Source: BP-133 sp040756995 (lineage in GTDB: Bacteria; Actinomycetota; Acidimicrobiia; IMCC26256; BP-133). Taken from it: a stretch of 64,000 bases of DNA. Within the stretch, counting starts at the first letter, position 1. Each line of letters opens with the position of its first letter. A program made the translations under genes and the position numbers. Under the pieces are notes generated by a model. It had not been told where the DNA came from. It worked only from the letters and a program-made list of their open reading frames with translations, and did no database searches. Below are positions 51,103 to 58,662 of this stretch, in pieces. The stretch lies in contig JBFLYK010000029.1 in the NCBI GenBank assembly GCA_040756995.1, forward strand, positions 1 to 64,000, given 5' to 3'.

Positions 51103-51873
51103 ATGGCCTTTGAAGCCACCGACCGAAACGAGCTGAGGGCCAAGCTCGAGGAGTACGCCCGGAGCGGCGACAAGGACCTGCGCGACGAGATCGTCGCCTC
51201 GCAGGTCGGCCTGGCCGAATATCTGGCCCGGCGGTTCAAGAACCGGGGCGAGCCGATCGAGGACCTGATCCAGGTCGCCCTCCTCGGCCTGCTCAAGGCG
51301 GTGGAACGGTTCGACCCCGGCCGGGGCCTCGAGTTCTCGACGTTCGCCACGCCGACCATCGTCGGCGAGCTGAAGCGCCACTTCCGCGACAAGGGCTGGG
51401 CGGTGCGGGTCCCCCGCCGGGTTCAGGAACTGCACCTGCGGATGGGCACCGTGGTCAACACCCTGTCGCAGGAACTGGGACGCTCCCCCACCATCCCGGA
51501 GATCGCCGCCCGGGCCGAGGTGTCGGTCGACGAGGTGCTGGAAGCGATGGAAGCCGGGCGGGCCTACCGGTTCAGCTCCATCGACGCTCCCACGGGGGAC
51601 GACGAGGACCGCGTCGCCAGCCCGGCGGCGGCCCAGCTCGGCGAGGACGACACCGGCCTGGAGGAGGTGGAGCAGCGGATGCTCCTCTCCCCGCTGATCG
51701 CCTCCCTCCCCAAGCGGGAGCAGATGATCATCCACCTCCGGTTCTTCCGGGGGATGACCCAGTCGGAGATCGCCGCCCGGCTCGGGATCAGCCAGATGCA
51801 CGTCTCCCGGCTGCTGGCCCGCAGTCTGGCGCAACTGCGCGACCGGGCCGGCGCCGAGGCCGCGCCCGGTTAG
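51103..51873 (+). CDS. SigB/SigF/SigG-type RNA polymerase sigma factor
   Basis: The 256-residue protein is a group 3 (SigB/F/G) sigma factor. Region 2 reads LAEYLARRFKNRGEPIEDLIQVALLGLLKAVERFDPGRGLEFSTFATPTIVGELKRHFRDKGWAVRVPRR, region 3 includes QELHLRMGTVVNTLSQELGRSPTIPEIA, and region 4 has LPKREQMIIHLRFFRGMTQSEIAARLGISQMHVSRLLARSLAQLR. It is flanked by two RsbW-like genes, a STAS gene and csbD, the normal setting of a stress sigma under partner switching. Confidence 0.94.
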   Translation: MAFEATDRNELRAKLEEYARSGDKDLRDEIVASQVGLAEYLARRFKNRGEPIEDLIQVALLGLLKAVERFDPGRGLEFSTFATPTIVGELKRHFRDKGWAVRVPRRVQELHLRMGTVVNTLSQELGRSPTIPEIAARAEVSVDEVLEAMEAGRAYRFSSIDAPTGDDEDRVASPAAAQLGEDDTGLEEVEQRMLLSPLIASLPKREQMIIHLRFFRGMTQSEIAARLGISQMHVSRLLARSLAQLRDRAGAEAAPG

Positions 51874-51894
51874 CGGGTCCTTCCCAGGGGGTAC
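51868..51894 (+). promoter_or_regulatory. SigB/SigF-like promoter candidate upstream of csbD
   Basis: GGTT (51868-51871), 17 bases, then GGGTAC (51889-51894) closely match the SigB/SigF form GGTTT-N15-17-GGGTA. It begins at the sigma-gene stop codon and lies 45 bases before the chosen csbD start, so csbD probably belongs to the regulon. Confidence 0.55.
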
Positions 51895-51939
51895 CCATCT
51901 GGCACCTGAGACATGACCGAGGCGAAGGAGACTACAGAG

Positions 51940-52122
51940 ATGGCCGGTATGGACGACAAGATGGACGAAGCCAAGGGCCGGATGAAGGAAGCGGCCGGCG
52001 ACCTCACCGACGACGACGAGATGAAGCGGGAAGGCAAGGCCGACCGCATGGGCGCCAAGGTCAAGGAGAAGACGAACGAGGTTGTCGACAAGGCCAAGGA
52101 CGTCATCGACAGGGACCGGTAG
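51940..52122 (+). CDS. CsbD-family stress protein
   Basis: A 60-residue, highly charged protein with the CsbD pattern MDDKMDEAKGRMKEAAGDLTDDDEM, REGKADRMGAKVKEKTN and a helical Lys/Asp end. CsbD proteins are induced under SigB-type general stress control; their molecular role is unclear. I chose ATG 51940 because AAGGAG lies 9 bases upstream; an in-frame ATG at 51913 would add nine residues. Confidence 0.85.
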   Translation: MAGMDDKMDEAKGRMKEAAGDLTDDDEMKREGKADRMGAKVKEKTNEVVDKAKDVIDRDR

Positions 52123-52158
52123 GCTCGCCGCAGGGCGAAGAGCGCGAGGGGAATGCAC

Positions 52159-52506
52159 GTGGATTTAGGGCTTGACGTCAAAGAGCAGAACGGTTGGGCC
52201 GTCCTGTCAGTGCAGGGCGAGGTCGACGTCTACACGGCGCCCCAGTTCCGCGAGCAACTCATCCAGCTGGTCGACCAGGGTCAGCGCTCGATCCTGGTCG
52301 ACCTCGAAGGTGTGGAGTTCCTCGACTCCACCGGGCTCGGCGTCCTCGTCGGGGGATTGAAGCGCGTCCGCAGCCACGATGGCGACCTGGCGCTGGTCTG
52401 CACCCAGCGCCGCATCTTGAAGGTGCTGGAGATCACCGGGCTGACCAAGGTCTTCACGATCTACGACTCGGTCGATGCCGCCGTCGGCGGCGCCGGGCAG
52501 GGCTGA
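52159..52506 (+). CDS. STAS-domain anti-sigma factor antagonist
   Basis: The 115-residue protein is an RsbV/SpoIIAA-type STAS domain: GWAVLSVQGEVDVYTAPQFREQLIQLVDQGQRSILVDLEGVEFLDSTGLGVLVGGLKRV. Ser57 in DSTGLG is the expected phosphorylation site that controls binding to the anti-sigma kinase. I chose GTG 52159 because GAGGGG lies 7 bases upstream; the ATG at 52153 is too close to that site. It would release the neighbouring sigma factor by binding an RsbW-like partner. Confidence 0.92.
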   Translation: MDLGLDVKEQNGWAVLSVQGEVDVYTAPQFREQLIQLVDQGQRSILVDLEGVEFLDSTGLGVLVGGLKRVRSHDGDLALVCTQRRILKVLEITGLTKVFTIYDSVDAAVGGAGQG

Positions 52507-52525
52507 CCACCCGGGCGGGGGCTCC

Positions 52526-52957
52526 ATGGAGCGCATCATCGAGCTGGAGATCCCGGCCCGGCCGGAGTTTGTCGGTATTGCCCGAATGGCCGTGGGCGCG
52601 CTGGCCGGGATCCGTCCCGGCCTGGCCTACGAGCGGATCGACGATCTGCGGATCGTCGTATCCGAGGCCTGCACGAGCGCCATCGAAGATCTCGACGACT
52701 CGGACCAGCTGCGACTGCGCTGCATCGACGGGCCGAAGAGCCTCGAGATCCGCATCGAAGCGCCGGCCTCGGCGTTCGAGAGCGCCTTCCCCACCAGGGA
52801 TCAGGATCCGGAGTCGGACAGCTTCCGCATCTCGCTGATCCGGGCCCTGGTCGACGACGCCGAAGTCCGGACCACCGGGGACCGCACGGAGCTCTGCCTG
52901 GTGATGCACCGGGAGGCCGGTTCCGACGACGGCGACGAGGGCGACTACGTCGCCTAG
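52526..52957 (+). CDS. Second RsbW-like protein, degenerate ATPase motifs
   Basis: A 143-residue protein with the RsbW-type start IIELEIPARPEFVGIARMAVGALAGIRPGLAYERIDDLRIVVSEACTSAIEDL. The N box reads EACTS, with Ser in place of the metal-binding Asn, and no DxGxG box is visible in the rest (FRISLIRALVDDAEVRTTGDRTELCLVMH). Like the protein at 50668 it keeps the fold but not the usual kinase residues. The start follows the STAS gene by 19 bases. It is likely an anti-sigma or decoy partner; true ATP binding is uncertain. Confidence 0.8.
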   Translation: MERIIELEIPARPEFVGIARMAVGALAGIRPGLAYERIDDLRIVVSEACTSAIEDLDDSDQLRLRCIDGPKSLEIRIEAPASAFESAFPTRDQDPESDSFRISLIRALVDDAEVRTTGDRTELCLVMHREAGSDDGDEGDYVA

Positions 52958-52970
52958 GTGGCGTCAGACG

Positions 52971-53693
52971 TCAGACCATGGGCCAGGGATAGGGGTACTC
53001 CGTCAAGGGCTGGGGAAAGACGCGCTCCGACAACAGCCACTCGAGCCGGTCCTGCAGCGCTTGCCGTTCGGCCCCTGACAGCAGCGCGGTGAGCGCCCGG
53101 CCCAGGTCGGCGTCGAGCCGGGCCCCCAGCCCTTGCAGCGCGGCGAGATCGGCGGGGGCGATGGGCTCACCCTCGTAGTCCCAGATGACGGTGCGGAGCT
53201 TCACCACGCCGTGGAACGACACGCCGTGGTCGATGCCCCAGATGTGATCGCGGCCGTCCCGCAGGCAGTGCCCCGACTTGCGGTCGGCGTTGTTGATGAC
53301 GACGTCGAAGAGCGCAAAGCGGCGGAACACGTCGCCGAAGCGCTCCCGCAGCGTGAAGAAGTGCTCTTCGGGGTCATGGTCGACGAAGCGCTGCACCATG
53401 CCCTCGCCGGCCGGGCCGTCGCGCAGGATCGTGCGGGGGACGATGCTCCAGCCCAGGGCGTCCGAGACGAGGTGGGCGGCGACCTCCCGATGGCACAGCG
53501 TTCCGCGGGGAAAGTCCCACAGCGGGCGTTCCCCTTTGCGGGGCTTGTAGATGGCCAGGCTCTCGAGACCGGCGCGTTCGAGCCGGACCAGGAACGTGGC
53601 GTTCGACGACCACGGCATCCGGCCCAGCACCTCGATCTCTCCCCCCGCCAGGAGCTCCTGCTCCTCGGCGCTCCCCGGCTCCGGCTGGATCAC
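52971..53693 (-). CDS. SCO1664-family (PI3K/PI4K-like) protein
   Basis: The 240-residue protein shows a kinase-like core: NATFLVRLERAGLESLAIYKPRKGERPLWDFPRGTLCHREVAAHLVSDALGW, IVPRTILRDGPAGEGMVQRFV, and a catalytic-loop pattern INNADRKSGHCL followed by GIDHGVSFH. The family is called SCO1664 in actinobacteria and resembles phosphatidylinositol-kinase-like folds; its substrate is unknown. It starts at GTG 53693, 13 bases after the DUF3090 gene, as the third gene of a conserved operon with a histidine phosphatase. Confidence 0.9.
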   Translation of the reverse strand: MIQPEPGSAEEQELLAGGEIEVLGRMPWSSNATFLVRLERAGLESLAIYKPRKGERPLWDFPRGTLCHREVAAHLVSDALGWSIVPRTILRDGPAGEGMVQRFVDHDPEEHFFTLRERFGDVFRRFALFDVVINNADRKSGHCLRDGRDHIWGIDHGVSFHGVVKLRTVIWDYEGEPIAPADLAALQGLGARLDADLGRALTALLSGAERQALQDRLEWLLSERVFPQPLTEYPYPWPMV

Positions 53694-53706
53694 GGGATCA
53701 CACGAC

Positions 53707-54297
53707 TCAGGCGTCGTCGTGGCGGCCGTGCCCGTTCAACCGGGGGCAGTTGTGACCCGTCGGATCGAGCGGCCCGCCGCACAGCGGGCAGGGCGGCCGG
53801 CCCCGCTCCACCGCCGCGCTGCCCCGGGTGGCCATGGCCCGGGCCTGGGCGGCGGTGAAGTACAGGCGGGCGAGGTAGCCCTCCTCCTCGTCGGGCTCGG
53901 CCCCGGCGACCGCCTCACCGGACTCGTCGTCCTCGTCCTCCTCGTCTTCGGCGATGGGCCGTTCGTGGAGCTCGAGGACCACGAGCTGGCGCGAGGCGTC
54001 GAAGCCGATGCCGATGGCCACCGCCCGGAAGAGGGGGACGGGGTCGCCCCGCAGCTCGCCGGCGTCGGGGGCCAGCGGCGCGGGAACGTCCTCGCCGGCC
54101 GCGCCGGGAAACTGCACCGCCACCTGGTCGAGCAGCATCTGCACCCGTTCGGCCAGCATGGCCACCTGCTGCTTCTCCACCAGCACGGACAGGACCTGAC
54201 CGTCCTTCTCCGCCTGGATGTAGAAGGCCCTCTGTCCCGGCTCACCGACGGCGCCGGCAGCGATGAAGTCGACCGGGTCGAACTCGATCTCAGGCAC
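53707..54297 (-). CDS. DUF3090 protein with C-terminal zinc ribbon
   Basis: The 196-residue protein starts EIEFDPVDFIAAGAVGEPGQRAFYIQAEKDGQVLSVLVEKQQV, has an acidic central linker and ends in a probable zinc ribbon, CPLCGGPLDPTGHNCPRLNGH. These are the DUF3090 hallmarks; the function is unknown. It overlaps the phosphatase gene by 8 bases and is followed by the SCO1664 gene. This three-gene order is conserved in many actinobacteria, often near mshC, which is absent here. Confidence 0.92.
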   Translation of the reverse strand: MPEIEFDPVDFIAAGAVGEPGQRAFYIQAEKDGQVLSVLVEKQQVAMLAERVQMLLDQVAVQFPGAAGEDVPAPLAPDAGELRGDPVPLFRAVAIGIGFDASRQLVVLELHERPIAEDEEDEDDESGEAVAGAEPDEEEGYLARLYFTAAQARAMATRGSAAVERGRPPCPLCGGPLDPTGHNCPRLNGHGRHDDA

Positions 54298-55033
54298 GGA
54301 CCGCTCCCGGATCCGTGGTGGCGCCCGCCGCCGTGTCGACCTCGCCCGACTTGGGATCGGGCGGGCGCAGCTCGGCCAGCGAGCCGGTGTCGTTGAGCTT
54401 CACCAGCGAGGCGCCGATCGGGCCGAAGCGCAGCACCGTGCACGACGCCGGCGAGACGAAGAGCCGCTGGAACAGGTCGAGGTGCACGCCGGTGTAGTGA
54501 GCCACCACCGCCTTGATGGGATCGGCGTGGGAGGCGGCCACCACGATCTCGCCGGGGTGGGCGGCGACGATCTCCTCCACTGCGCCGATCATGCGGGACT
54601 GCATCTCGCGCACCGACTCGCCCCCCGGAAAGCGCACCGCCGACGGTGTCACCTGGACAAGCTTCCACAGATCGGTGCCCCGTAACTCCTCGATCTTGCG
54701 GCCGGCCCATTCGCCGTAGTCGGCTTCGAACAGCCCGGGCACGTCGGTGACCGCCAAGCCGTGCGGGGCGGCGACGGCCTCGGCCGTCTGGCGGCAGCGT
54801 TCCAGGGGGCTGGAGTACACGGCGGCCACCGGCAGGTCGGCCAGCCGCTGCCCCGCCGCCTCGGCCTGCTCCCGACCCTTGTCCGACAGGCCGATGCCAG
54901 GCCGGCGACCGGACAGGATCGGCCCGGTCTCCTCGGTGACACCGTGGCGCACGAGCACCAGCGTGGTGAACGGCGGCGCCTTCTGCTCCGCCGCCGCACC
55001 GTCGGATCGGGTCTCGGTCTCCGGGATGGCCAT
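54290..55033 (-). CDS. Histidine phosphatase family protein (MSMEG_4193-type)
   Basis: The 247-residue protein has the phosphoglycerate-mutase/histidine-phosphatase motif LVLVRHGVTEETGPILSGRRPGIGLSDKGREQAE, YSSPLERCRQTAEAV, EADYGEWAG and VVAASHADPIKAVVAHYTG, which carries the second catalytic His. An N-terminal 20-residue hydrophilic extension precedes the core. The substrate is unknown. It heads the operon with DUF3090 and SCO1664, and the hairpin repeat lies just upstream. Confidence 0.9.
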   Translation of the reverse strand: MAIPETETRSDGAAAEQKAPPFTTLVLVRHGVTEETGPILSGRRPGIGLSDKGREQAEAAGQRLADLPVAAVYSSPLERCRQTAEAVAAPHGLAVTDVPGLFEADYGEWAGRKIEELRGTDLWKLVQVTPSAVRFPGGESVREMQSRMIGAVEEIVAAHPGEIVVAASHADPIKAVVAHYTGVHLDLFQRLFVSPASCTVLRFGPIGASLVKLNDTGSLAELRPPDPKSGEVDTAAGATTDPGAVRA

Positions 55034-55085
55034 CGCCGCGGATCGTAACGGGCGGACCCTGACCCGGCGGCCCCGCCCGCATTCC

Positions 55086-55128
55086 GGCGTTCGTTTACCG
55101 GGATACAGCGGAAAAGGAACGCCAGTTG
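55086..55128 (-). repeat. Intergenic hairpin repeat, copy 2
   Basis: Positions 55108-55128 are identical to 30444-30464 over 21 bases. Here the left arm (55086-55100) has diverged, pairing at 13 of 15 positions with 55109-55123 around an 8-base loop. The element begins 7 bases after the stop of the minus-strand gene at 55136-55945. Confidence 0.75.
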
Positions 55129-55135
55129 GGCGGGG

Positions 55136-55945
55136 CTAGCCGGAGAAGCGCAGCAGCTCGGCGGCCACCGGGCACGACGGACGGGCCAGTTGCGCTCGGG
55201 GCAGGGGCCCGGCCGGGCCGGCGACCTCGTCGACGGCCGCCAGCGGCACGACCTCGAAGGTGTCGTCGCCGGCGATGCGCCGGACGAGCGCCTCGTACAG
55301 CGGCCCCGGCAGCACCCGCCCCACGCCGGCCACCAGCCACACCGGCCGGTGGGCCTCCCGGGCGGCGGCCGCCAGGGCGGCCGACCCGGTCGGAGCCACG
55401 AAGCTGTCGGGACCCACGGCGGTCGCCTCCAACAACGCCAGGACGCAGCTCCGCCCGGCGGCGGCCACTTCGCCGTCGCGCAGTAGGCGGGCATCGACGC
55501 CGTGGCCCTGCAGCCAGTCGACGCAGCCCCAGCTGTCCCGACCGGTGGCCACGACGACCACCTTGTCGAGGCCGGCGCTCGAAGCGTCGCCCCCCATGCG
55601 GGCCCGCATCCGCAGCGCGGCGCTGGCGTGATCGGGCCACCCGACGATGGCCACCGTGCCGCCGGGCAGGTCGCCGGCCAGGGCGACGGGAGTGCGGTCG
55701 CGCTCGAGATCGGCGGCGGCGTCCATCGCCTCGAAGCCGGGTTCCAGGGCGCACAGCACCCGGGACGCCAGCCACCACAGCGGCCCCGCCGCCGGCCGGC
55801 GCTCGATGAGCCGGCGGGAGGCGATGACGAGACCGGCCGGATCACCGGCGAAGCTGGCCAGGGCGTCGGCCGCCTCCGCCGCCACCAGCGACAGCTCCCC
55901 CTCCGGGGACCGGGCCACCCACCGCAGGCGCTCGATCGGATGCAT
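55136..55945 (-). CDS. eIF2B-like (IF-2B related) protein, tentative
   Basis: The 269-residue protein has a helical N-terminal third (SLVAAEAADALASFAGDPAGLVIASRRLIERRP) and an alternating alpha/beta C-terminal part with ALLEATAVGPDSFVAPTGSAALAAAAREAHRPVWLVAGVGRVLPG. This order resembles the eIF2B alpha/beta/delta-like fold of isomerases such as MtnA, but the identity looks low. A role in sugar-phosphate chemistry is possible but unproven. A TACGGT hexamer precedes the ATG by 6 bases on the minus strand, in the region shared with the divergent receiver gene. Confidence 0.65.
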   Translation of the reverse strand: MHPIERLRWVARSPEGELSLVAAEAADALASFAGDPAGLVIASRRLIERRPAAGPLWWLASRVLCALEPGFEAMDAAADLERDRTPVALAGDLPGGTVAIVGWPDHASAALRMRARMGGDASSAGLDKVVVVATGRDSWGCVDWLQGHGVDARLLRDGEVAAAGRSCVLALLEATAVGPDSFVAPTGSAALAAAAREAHRPVWLVAGVGRVLPGPLYEALVRRIAGDDTFEVVPLAAVDEVAGPAGPLPRAQLARPSCPVAAELLRFSG

Positions 55946-55970
55946 GGCTCGACCGTACAGCCCCCGGCAT

Positions 55971-55976
55971 TAATGT
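55971..55976 (+). promoter_or_regulatory. Candidate -10 box for leaderless receiver-like gene
   Basis: TAATGT lies 9 bases before ATG 55986, with TCGACC 16 bases upstream of it as a possible -35. No Shine-Dalgarno sequence is visible. Confidence 0.4.
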
Positions 55977-55985
55977 CGGCGGCTG

Positions 55986-56318
55986 ATGAAAGTGCTCGCT
56001 TGCATTCGGGATCTCATGTTTTCGACCCGGGTCCGGGATGCCGCCCGCCAGCACGGGCATGAGTGCCAGATCGTCACCAAGGCGTCCGACGTCGCCGGCC
56101 ATCTGACCGGCGCCGACCTCGTGGTGATCGACCTGATGGTGCCGGGCGGCGGTGCGCTGGAGGCGGTGAAGGCGGCGGCCGCCGCCGGCGTGACCGTGGT
56201 GGCCTACGGCGAGCACGTGCAGGCCGACGTCCTCCAGGCCGGACGCGACGCCGGCGCCGACGAGGTCCTGACCCGCAGCGAGTTCACCCGCCGCCTGAAC
56301 GCCCTGCTGTCTCCCTGA
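55986..56318 (+). CDS. Single-domain receiver-like protein, degenerate
   Basis: The 110-residue protein resembles a short response-regulator receiver domain: MKVLACIRDLMFSTRVRDAARQHG, the probable phosphoacceptor strand ADLVVIDLMVPGG with Asp49, VTVVAYGEHVQADVLQAGRDAGADEVLTRSEF. The usual Thr/Ser switch residue is Tyr (VVAYGEH) and the conserved Lys is replaced by Arg (LTRSEF), so phosphorylation-dependent switching is doubtful. No output domain or kinase is near. Its last 35 bases overlap the convergent oxidoreductase gene. Confidence 0.75.
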   Translation: MKVLACIRDLMFSTRVRDAARQHGHECQIVTKASDVAGHLTGADLVVIDLMVPGGGALEAVKAAAAAGVTVVAYGEHVQADVLQAGRDAGADEVLTRSEFTRRLNALLSP

Positions 56319-58629
56319 TCCGGGGCGACCCGGGGATCTCGGCTTCGGCCGGGCGGACGGTGACGGGGATCCCGTTCAGCACCGCCGTGCCCGACAGGGG
56401 ATCGAAGCGGTCGGGCTCGGCCAGGAGGTTGGTGTTGACGCCGGCGTGGCGGCCGGCCACGCCGAGGCGGACGCCCGGGAGGTCATGGCCCCAGCCGTGG
56501 GGGATGCTGACGACGCCGGGCCGGATCCCGTCGGTCACCTCGACCGGGATCGTGACCGTGCCGGCCCGGGAGGTGACGTCGGCCGGGCGGCCGTCGACCA
56601 GCCCCAGCCGGCGGGCGTCATCGGGATGGACCAGCAGGGTGCAGCGGGGACGGCCCTTCACCAGAACCGGCAGGTTGTGCATCCAGGAGTTGTTCGACCG
56701 GAGATGGCGCCGGCCGATGAGTACCAGTGATCCCTCGCCGTTCCTCCGGGCCTCGAGCGCCGCCCGGAGGCGGGCGACGTCGGCCACCAGCGGCTCGGGG
56801 GCCAGCTCCACCATCCCGGTCGGCGTCCGGAGCATGTCGGGCAGCCGGGGCTGAAGCGGGCCGAGGTCGATGCCGTGGGGTGAGGCCAGCAGTGCGTCGA
56901 GCGACAGGCCCGCGGGGTTGGCCCCGAACCCGTCCCCGTACGGGCCCGTCCGCAGCATCAGGTCGAGGAGCCGCTCCGGCCCCCGGCGGTCGCCGAGCGC
57001 CTCCAGCAGCTCGTCGGGGTCGCGGCCGTGGGCCGGGCTCGCCGGGTCGGTGACGGCGGCGGCGGCCATCTTCCGGGCCAGGTCGTCGTCGATCAGGGCC
57101 GGGTCGTCGGGCACGGCGCCGTCGCCGTTGCCTCCGGCCGGTGCGCCGGCCGCCGCCACCAGGGCGAGGCGGGCCAGCACCTCCCACTCGTCGAGCATGC
57201 CGGCGTCGAGGGGCAGGACCGGCGGCGTGTAGCGGGCGACGTTGCGGAGGGCGAACTGCGACAGGAACACGTCGTAGTGGCCCCGCTGGAGCGGCGACGG
57301 GACGGGAAGGATCACGTCGGCGTGGCGGGTGGTTTCGTTGACGTAGGGGTCGACGGCGACGTAGGCCTCGAGGGTGGCCAGGGCGGCGTCGAGCCGGGCG
57401 GAGTCGGGCGTCGAGAGGACGGGATTGCCGGCCACCGTCACGAGCCCGCGGATCTGGCCCTCGCCCGGCGTGTCGATCTCCTCGCCGAAGCAGACCACCG
57501 GCAGCTCGCCGAGGGTCTCGGGCAGGCCCCGGACCCGGCTGCGGTAGCGGCCGAGGCGGAGCGGCCGGCCGACCCGAGGCTCGCCCCGCGTGTTGGCCGC
57601 GCCGGCCGGCGCCTTGGGGAACATGGCGCCCCCGGGGCGGTCGAGGTTGCCGGTGGCGACGTTGACGACGTCGACCAGCCAGGAGGTGAGCGTTCCGAAT
57701 TCGGCGGTGGTGGTGCCGATCCGGCCGTAGACGGAGGCGGTCGGGGCGGCGGCGAGCTCGCGGGCCAGGCGGCGGACCGTGGCGGCGGGGATGCCGGTGG
57801 CCGGCTCGACGGCCTCGGGGGTGAACGGCTCCGCCAGCCCCAGCACCGTGTCGAGCCCATTCAGCCACTGCCCCGTCGGCCCGGGGTCGACGAGGCCTTC
57901 GGCGGCCAGCACGTTGAGCACGGCGAAGAGCAGGAACGGGTCGCCCCCGGGTCGGATGGGGACGTGCTCGTCGGCCATCGCCGCCGTCGGCGTCCGGCGG
58001 GGGTCGACCACGACCAGTCGCCCACCCCGGGCCCGCAGCGCCTCCAGCCGGCCCGGCCAGTCGGGCGCGGTGGCCAGGCTCCCGTTGGAGTCGAGGGGGT
58101 TGGCGCCGAGGAGCAGGAGATGGTCGGTGCGCTCGACGTCGGGGACCGGCACCGACAGCGGCGTCCCGAACAGCAGCGCCGAGGAGATCTCCTTCGGCCG
58201 CTGGTCGACGGTGCTGGCGGTGAAGACGTTGCCCGTCCCGAGCGCCTTCACCAGTGGCTTGATGTAGAGCTGACCGGCCAGGTTGTGGACGCTGGGGTTC
58301 CCGAGGTACACGGCCAGGGCGGTGCGGCCGTGGGTGGCGACCACGCCGCCGAGGAGCCGGGCGGCTTCGGCGAAGGCCTCGTCCCAGGAGACCTCGACGA
58401 GCCGGCCGCCTCGCCGCACGACCGGCGCCCGCAGCCGGTCGGGGTCCTCGTGGAGGTGCTTGAGGGCCGGGCCCTTGGGGCAGAGGTAGCCGCCGCTCCA
58501 GACGTCGTCGCGGTCACCCCGGATGCGGACGACCTCGCCGGCGGCCGACAGGCCGACCTCGAGGCCGCACGTCGCTTCACAGAGCGGACAGATCCGGAGG
58601 GCGGTGCGCGTGACGGGCGGAGCGGGCAT
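56284..58629 (-). CDS. Molybdopterin-dependent oxidoreductase, orphan catalytic subunit
   Basis: The 781-residue protein is a DMSO-reductase-family catalytic subunit. A 4Fe-4S site, CPLCEATCGLEV followed by SGGYLCPKGPALK, is at the N-terminus. The cofactor-binding core includes LLLGANPLDSNGSLATAPDW, VDPRRTPTAAMADEHVPIRPGGD and GNLDRPGGAMFP, and the C-terminal molydop-binding domain ends NSWMHNLPVLVKGRPRCTLLVHPDDARRLGL. The expected metal-ligand segment reads TASTVDQRPKE with no Cys or Sec, so the Mo/W ligand is unclear. No iron-sulfur or membrane partner is adjacent. The substrate is unknown. Confidence 0.88.
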   Translation of the reverse strand: MPAPPVTRTALRICPLCEATCGLEVGLSAAGEVVRIRGDRDDVWSGGYLCPKGPALKHLHEDPDRLRAPVVRRGGRLVEVSWDEAFAEAARLLGGVVATHGRTALAVYLGNPSVHNLAGQLYIKPLVKALGTGNVFTASTVDQRPKEISSALLFGTPLSVPVPDVERTDHLLLLGANPLDSNGSLATAPDWPGRLEALRARGGRLVVVDPRRTPTAAMADEHVPIRPGGDPFLLFAVLNVLAAEGLVDPGPTGQWLNGLDTVLGLAEPFTPEAVEPATGIPAATVRRLARELAAAPTASVYGRIGTTTAEFGTLTSWLVDVVNVATGNLDRPGGAMFPKAPAGAANTRGEPRVGRPLRLGRYRSRVRGLPETLGELPVVCFGEEIDTPGEGQIRGLVTVAGNPVLSTPDSARLDAALATLEAYVAVDPYVNETTRHADVILPVPSPLQRGHYDVFLSQFALRNVARYTPPVLPLDAGMLDEWEVLARLALVAAAGAPAGGNGDGAVPDDPALIDDDLARKMAAAAVTDPASPAHGRDPDELLEALGDRRGPERLLDLMLRTGPYGDGFGANPAGLSLDALLASPHGIDLGPLQPRLPDMLRTPTGMVELAPEPLVADVARLRAALEARRNGEGSLVLIGRRHLRSNNSWMHNLPVLVKGRPRCTLLVHPDDARRLGLVDGRPADVTSRAGTVTIPVEVTDGIRPGVVSIPHGWGHDLPGVRLGVAGRHAGVNTNLLAEPDRFDPLSGTAVLNGIPVTVRPAEAEIPGSPRIRETAGRSGGG

Positions 58630-58662
58630 GGCTCCTTGCTACCAGCCGGAGCGGCGAAGGCG

